The position numbers were made by a program, and so were the translations under genes. A model generated the notes under the pieces. It saw only the letters and a program-made list of their open reading frames with translations. It did not search any database and was not told where the DNA came from. This document shows, piece after piece, positions 61,308 through 64,000 of a stretch of 64,000 bases of DNA (positions within the stretch are counted from its first letter, which is position 1; each line of letters starts with the position of its first letter). This DNA is from Microvirga lenta (GTDB lineage Bacteria; Pseudomonadota; Alphaproteobacteria; Rhizobiales; Beijerinckiaceae): assembly GCF_020532555.1 (NCBI RefSeq), contig NZ_JAJBBR010000006.1, positions 80,864-144,863 on the forward strand. The letters run 5' to 3'.

Positions 61308-63875
61308 ATGCAATCAACAAGAAAGCCTTTGTCCGCTCCTTTCCCAAGTCCTGATTCGCATCAGTCCGATTCCCGTGCCGACGCGCATCCTCCGCGCGGG
61401 GGCCACGATCACGCCCAGAAGGCAGCCTCAGCCGCAGGGCCGGACCAGACGGGCTCAGAGCCCGGCAACCGGGGCGTCGAGCCTGCCTGGTGGCAGGCCT
61501 TCGTGGTCTCGGCGGGCGTCACCTCCACCCGAACCCCGGAAAAGTTCCTGCGGGAGCGCAGCGGTCGGAGCAGCAGCGCGCCCGCGCCGGCCCCACAAAG
61601 GCCGGTGGCGCCGGTTCGGACCCCGTCGGCACCGCCTCAGCGGCATGAGGAGCCTCCGGTCAGGAACCAGATTGCAGCCCTGCGCTCGGCCTATGCCTCG
61701 CAGGCACCCGACGATCGTGCGGCTCCTTCCAACAAGGTCCCCGAGCGGGAGCATCCGGGGCCGAGAGCGCCGCTGGAGGCCCGCCGCGGCGTACAGGCCG
61801 AGCCGGTCAGGGAAGCGGATGAAGTCTCAGCCTCCGAGGTGATGCCTTCGGCCGAAGTTGCGCGGCCGGTTCCCTTCACGGCTCCTTATGCGGTCTCCTT
61901 CTCCTGGCACATGGGCGATTATCAGGTCGACAGCGTCGCCAAACCGATCACCCGCGAACCGGCCCCTCAGGTTGAGAGCGAGGCCGCACCCTCACGCGAA
62001 GAGGCGCCGATCCGGTCGGAAGCGGGAGCGGCGGTGGCGAGCATCGAGGCGGATGACGTGGATACCGCTTATCTGTCGCTCTACGAGGGCGAGTGGCCCG
62101 CCGCGCGCAGTGTCAGCCAGGCAGTTCCGGCAGGGGAGGGGCCTTCGCACGCTGCTCCGCAAGCGGCGGTATCGGTGACGATGGCCGTCCAGGCCGCTCC
62201 CGTTGCCGTGGCGGATAACGACGATGAGGCTGATATCGGGGCAGGCCCGGATGCTCCTGTCATGCCGGTAGAACCCGTCGCGAGTCGGGCTCTGCCGGCT
62301 CCTGTCATGGAGCGCCGCGCGGAGCCGGAGCCTGTCCGGTTCGGGCATTCGGCTTATGAACTGCCCCATATCGAATACCTTGCCGAACCGCCGTTGCGGG
62401 AGGGGCCGGCGCTCACGGAGGACATCCTCGAAGAGACGGCCGGCCGCGTCGAGAAGGTCATTCGCGACTTCGGCGTGAAGGGCGAGGTGATCCATGTTCA
62501 CCCCGGCCCGGTGGTGACGCTCTACGAGCTGGAGCCGGCCCCCGGCACCAAGTCCTCGCGCGTCATGGCTCTGTCGGACGACATCGCCCGCTCCATGAGC
62601 GCGGTCTCGGCCCGCGTCGCGGTCATTCCCGGCCGCAATGCCATCGGCATCGAGCTCCCGAACAAGGAGCGCGAGACGGTGTTCCTGCGCGAGCTCCTCG
62701 ACTCCCAGGACTTCGAGACCTCGAAGCAGAAGCTGCCGCTCTGCCTCGGCAAGACCATCGGCGGCGAAGCCGTGATCGCGGACCTGGCGCGCATGCCGCA
62801 CCTGCTGGTGGCCGGCACCACCGGCTCCGGCAAGTCGGTCGCCATCAACACCATGATCCTGTCGCTGCTCTACCGGTTCAAGCCGGAGGAGTGCCGCCTG
62901 ATCATGGTCGATCCGAAGATGCTGGAGCTGTCGGTCTATGACGGCATTCCTCACCTCCTCACCCCCGTGGTGACGGACCCCAAGAAGGCGATCATCGCCT
63001 TGCGCTGGGCGGTGCGGGAGATGGAAGACCGGTACAAGAAGATGTCGAAGCTGGGGGTGCGCAACATCGACGGCTTCAACGCCCGCGTCTCGGAGGCCAA
63101 GGCGAGAGGCGAGACGATCACCCGCACGGTGCAGACCGGCTTCGACAAGGAGACCGGCGAGGCGGTGTACGAGGACGAGATCATGGATCTCGAGCCCCTG
63201 CCCTACATCGTGGTGATCGTCGACGAGATGGCCGACCTGATGATGGTGGCCGGCAAGGACATCGAAGGCGCGATCCAGCGTCTGGCCCAGATGGCGCGTG
63301 CGGCGGGCATCCACGTGATCCTGGCGACGCAGCGCCCAAGCGTCGACGTGATCACCGGCACGATCAAGGCGAACTTCCCGACCCGCATTTCCTTCCAGGT
63401 GACGTCGAAGATCGACTCGCGCACGATCCTGGGCGAGATGGGGGCGGAGCAGCTGCTGGGTCAGGGCGACATGCTGTACATGGCCGGCGGCGGGCGCATC
63501 ACGCGCGTGCACGGGCCGTTCTGCTCCGACGAGGAGGTCGAGAAGGTCGTCGCCCACCTCAAGCGCCAGGGCAAGCCTGTCTACCTCGAGGCCGTGACGG
63601 CCGAGGATGAGGAGGAGATCGAGGCCGAGGAGACCCCGATCTTCGACGAAGGCGACATGGGACTGGGCTCCGCCGATCTCTACGATCAGGCCGTCGCCAT
63701 CGTCCTTCGCCACAAGAAGGCTTCGACCTCCTACATCCAGCGCCGCCTGCAGATCGGCTACAACCGCGCTGCTTCCATCATGGAGCGGATGGAGAAGGAA
63801 GGTGTCGTCGGTCCTGCCAATCACGCAGGCAAGCGCGACATCCTGATCGGTCCCGACGGGTTCGACGAAGACTGA
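61308..63875 (+). CDS. ftsK: FtsK/SpoIIIE DNA translocase lacking N-terminal membrane helices
   Basis: 855-residue translocase. A Pro/Ala-rich, disordered N-terminal 375 residues replaces the usual four-helix membrane domain. The motor has Walker [15 protein letters not shown] (about 503-516), VDPKMLELS, Walker [15 protein letters not shown] and the conserved [22 protein letters not shown]. The C-terminal gamma domain (about 790-855) has [38 protein letters not shown], which reads KOPS/FRS sites and contacts XerD. It moves chromosome dimers to dif; without membrane segments it must reach the septum another way. ATG 61308 is preferred; the frame is open to 61167. Confidence 0.92.
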   Translation: MQSTRKPLSAPFPSPDSHQSDSRADAHPPRGGHDHAQKAASAAGPDQTGSEPGNRGVEPAWWQAFVVSAGVTSTRTPEKFLRERSGRSSSAPAPAPQRPVAPVRTPSAPPQRHEEPPVRNQIAALRSAYASQAPDDRAAPSNKVPEREHPGPRAPLEARRGVQAEPVREADEVSASEVMPSAEVARPVPFTAPYAVSFSWHMGDYQVDSVAKPITREPAPQVESEAAPSREEAPIRSEAGAAVASIEADDVDTAYLSLYEGEWPAARSVSQAVPAGEGPSHAAPQAAVSVTMAVQAAPVAVADNDDEADIGAGPDAPVMPVEPVASRALPAPVMERRAEPEPVRFGHSAYELPHIEYLAEPPLREGPALTEDILEETAGRVEKVIRDFGVKGEVIHVHPGPVVTLYELEPAPGTKSSRVMALSDDIARSMSAVSARVAVIPGRNAIGIELPNKERETVFLRELLDSQDFETSKQKLPLCLGKTIGGEAVIADLARMPHLLVAGTTGSGKSVAINTMILSLLYRFKPEECRLIMVDPKMLELSVYDGIPHLLTPVVTDPKKAIIALRWAVREMEDRYKKMSKLGVRNIDGFNARVSEAKARGETITRTVQTGFDKETGEAVYEDEIMDLEPLPYIVVIVDEMADLMMVAGKDIEGAIQRLAQMARAAGIHVILATQRPSVDVITGTIKANFPTRISFQVTSKIDSRTILGEMGAEQLLGQGDMLYMAGGGRITRVHGPFCSDEEVEKVVAHLKRQGKPVYLEAVTAEDEEEIEAEETPIFDEGDMGLGSADLYDQAVAIVLRHKKASTSYIQRRLQIGYNRAASIMERMEKEGVVGPANHAGKRDILIGPDGFDED

Positions 63876-63895
63876 GAGCGACAGGCGCAAATGAA

Positions 63896-63930
63896 AGGCC
63901 CTGCCGGTTTTGGACCGGCAGGGCCTTTTT
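63896..63930 (+). terminator. Rho-independent terminator after ftsK
   Basis: AGGCCCTGCCGGT (63896-63908) pairs with ACCGGCAGGGCCT (63914-63926) around a five-base loop, followed by TTTTT. It lies 21 bases after the ftsK stop and before a leftward gene end, so it may serve both directions. Confidence 0.9.
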
Positions 63931-63952
63931 CGTTTTCCAGGCGATTTGTTTT

Positions 63953-64000
63953 TCAGACGAGGAGGCTGGCGGCGAACCGGGCGCAGACCAGGAGGAGAAA
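63953..64000 (-). CDS. C-terminal end of a leftward gene (3' partial seen)
   Basis: Reading leftward, an open frame enters at the window edge and ends in TGA at 63953, encoding a hydrophobic tail FLLLVCARFAASLLV. This would be the last helix of a membrane protein. Only 15 codons are visible, so family and reality are uncertain; position after the ftsK terminator supports it. Confidence 0.4.
   Translation of the reverse strand, partial: FLLLVCARFAASLLV

Overview
The window reads as chromosomal DNA of a high-GC alphaproteobacterium, most likely of the Rhizobiales/Hyphomicrobiales; a Microvirga- or Methylobacterium-like host is a guess. Pointers are a FixL-FixJ-FixK oxygen cascade with the heme-binding residues of FixL intact, a MucR-family regulator, a PHB phasin and Liv-type transporters. 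No rRNA, tRNA, CRISPR array, insertion sequence or phage gene was seen. Genes are densely packed, often with ATGA or TGATG overlaps.

Layout. (1) 1-7,260: the end of an alternative complex III operon (actD-actE-actF), a lone lipoprotein cytochrome c on the other strand, and a caa3-type oxidase whose subunit II carries a cytochrome c domain and whose subunits I and III are fused. (2) 7,389-17,625: a GT87-type membrane glycosyltransferase facing a tightly coupled seven-gene operon. The operon encodes a HAD-UbiA fusion resembling DPPR synthase, GtrA, DprE1, DprE2 and three tandem paralogous multi-pass proteins. This is the mycobacterial-type route to polyprenyl-phosphoryl-D-arabinose with candidate arabinofuranosyltransferases attached. 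Two of the paralogs share about 553 nearly identical bases, a gene-conversion signature. (3) 18,227-23,963: hydrolase, response regulator, flavodoxin-fold reductase, a FixK-type box before a small gene and a cytochrome c, LOG protein and universal stress protein. (4) 24,002-27,469: fixL-fixJ-receiver-fixK. (5) 27,673-28,831: a class III nucleotide cyclase gene broken by a single-base frameshift.

(6) 28,910-34,400: a sugar ABC transporter with a FucU/RbsD mutarotase, an aldose dehydrogenase and a fuconolactonase-like hydrolase, suggesting oxidative L-fucose (or similar 6-deoxysugar) use; the dehydratase and later steps are not in the window. (7) 34,729-38,285: aldo/keto reductase, DUF4186 protein, SDR, a candidate small RNA with a strong terminator, and a phasin with an HHE-like N-terminal domain preceded by a PhaR-like palindrome. 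(8) 38,576-52,854: divergent liv transporter and aerobic 2-aminobenzoyl-CoA (anthranilate) operon: CoA ligase, monooxygenase/reductase, SDR, MarR regulator, enoyl-CoA hydratase, acyl-CoA dehydrogenase, thioesterase and RidA. Two similar AT-rich palindromes lie before the ligase and the monooxygenase and may be the MarR operators. (9) 52,892-64,000: class A PBP with a signal-like N-terminus, a secreted unknown protein, short HPF, a MucR homolog lacking its usual zinc ligands, a Gly/His-rich secreted protein, a small stress-like protein, an FtsK translocase without membrane segments, and the last codons of a further gene.

The leading theme is respiration under varying oxygen (complex III, caa3 oxidase, FixLJK) next to cell-surface glycosylation. 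The most novel element is the arabinofuranose donor and transferase operon at 8.6-17.6 kb.
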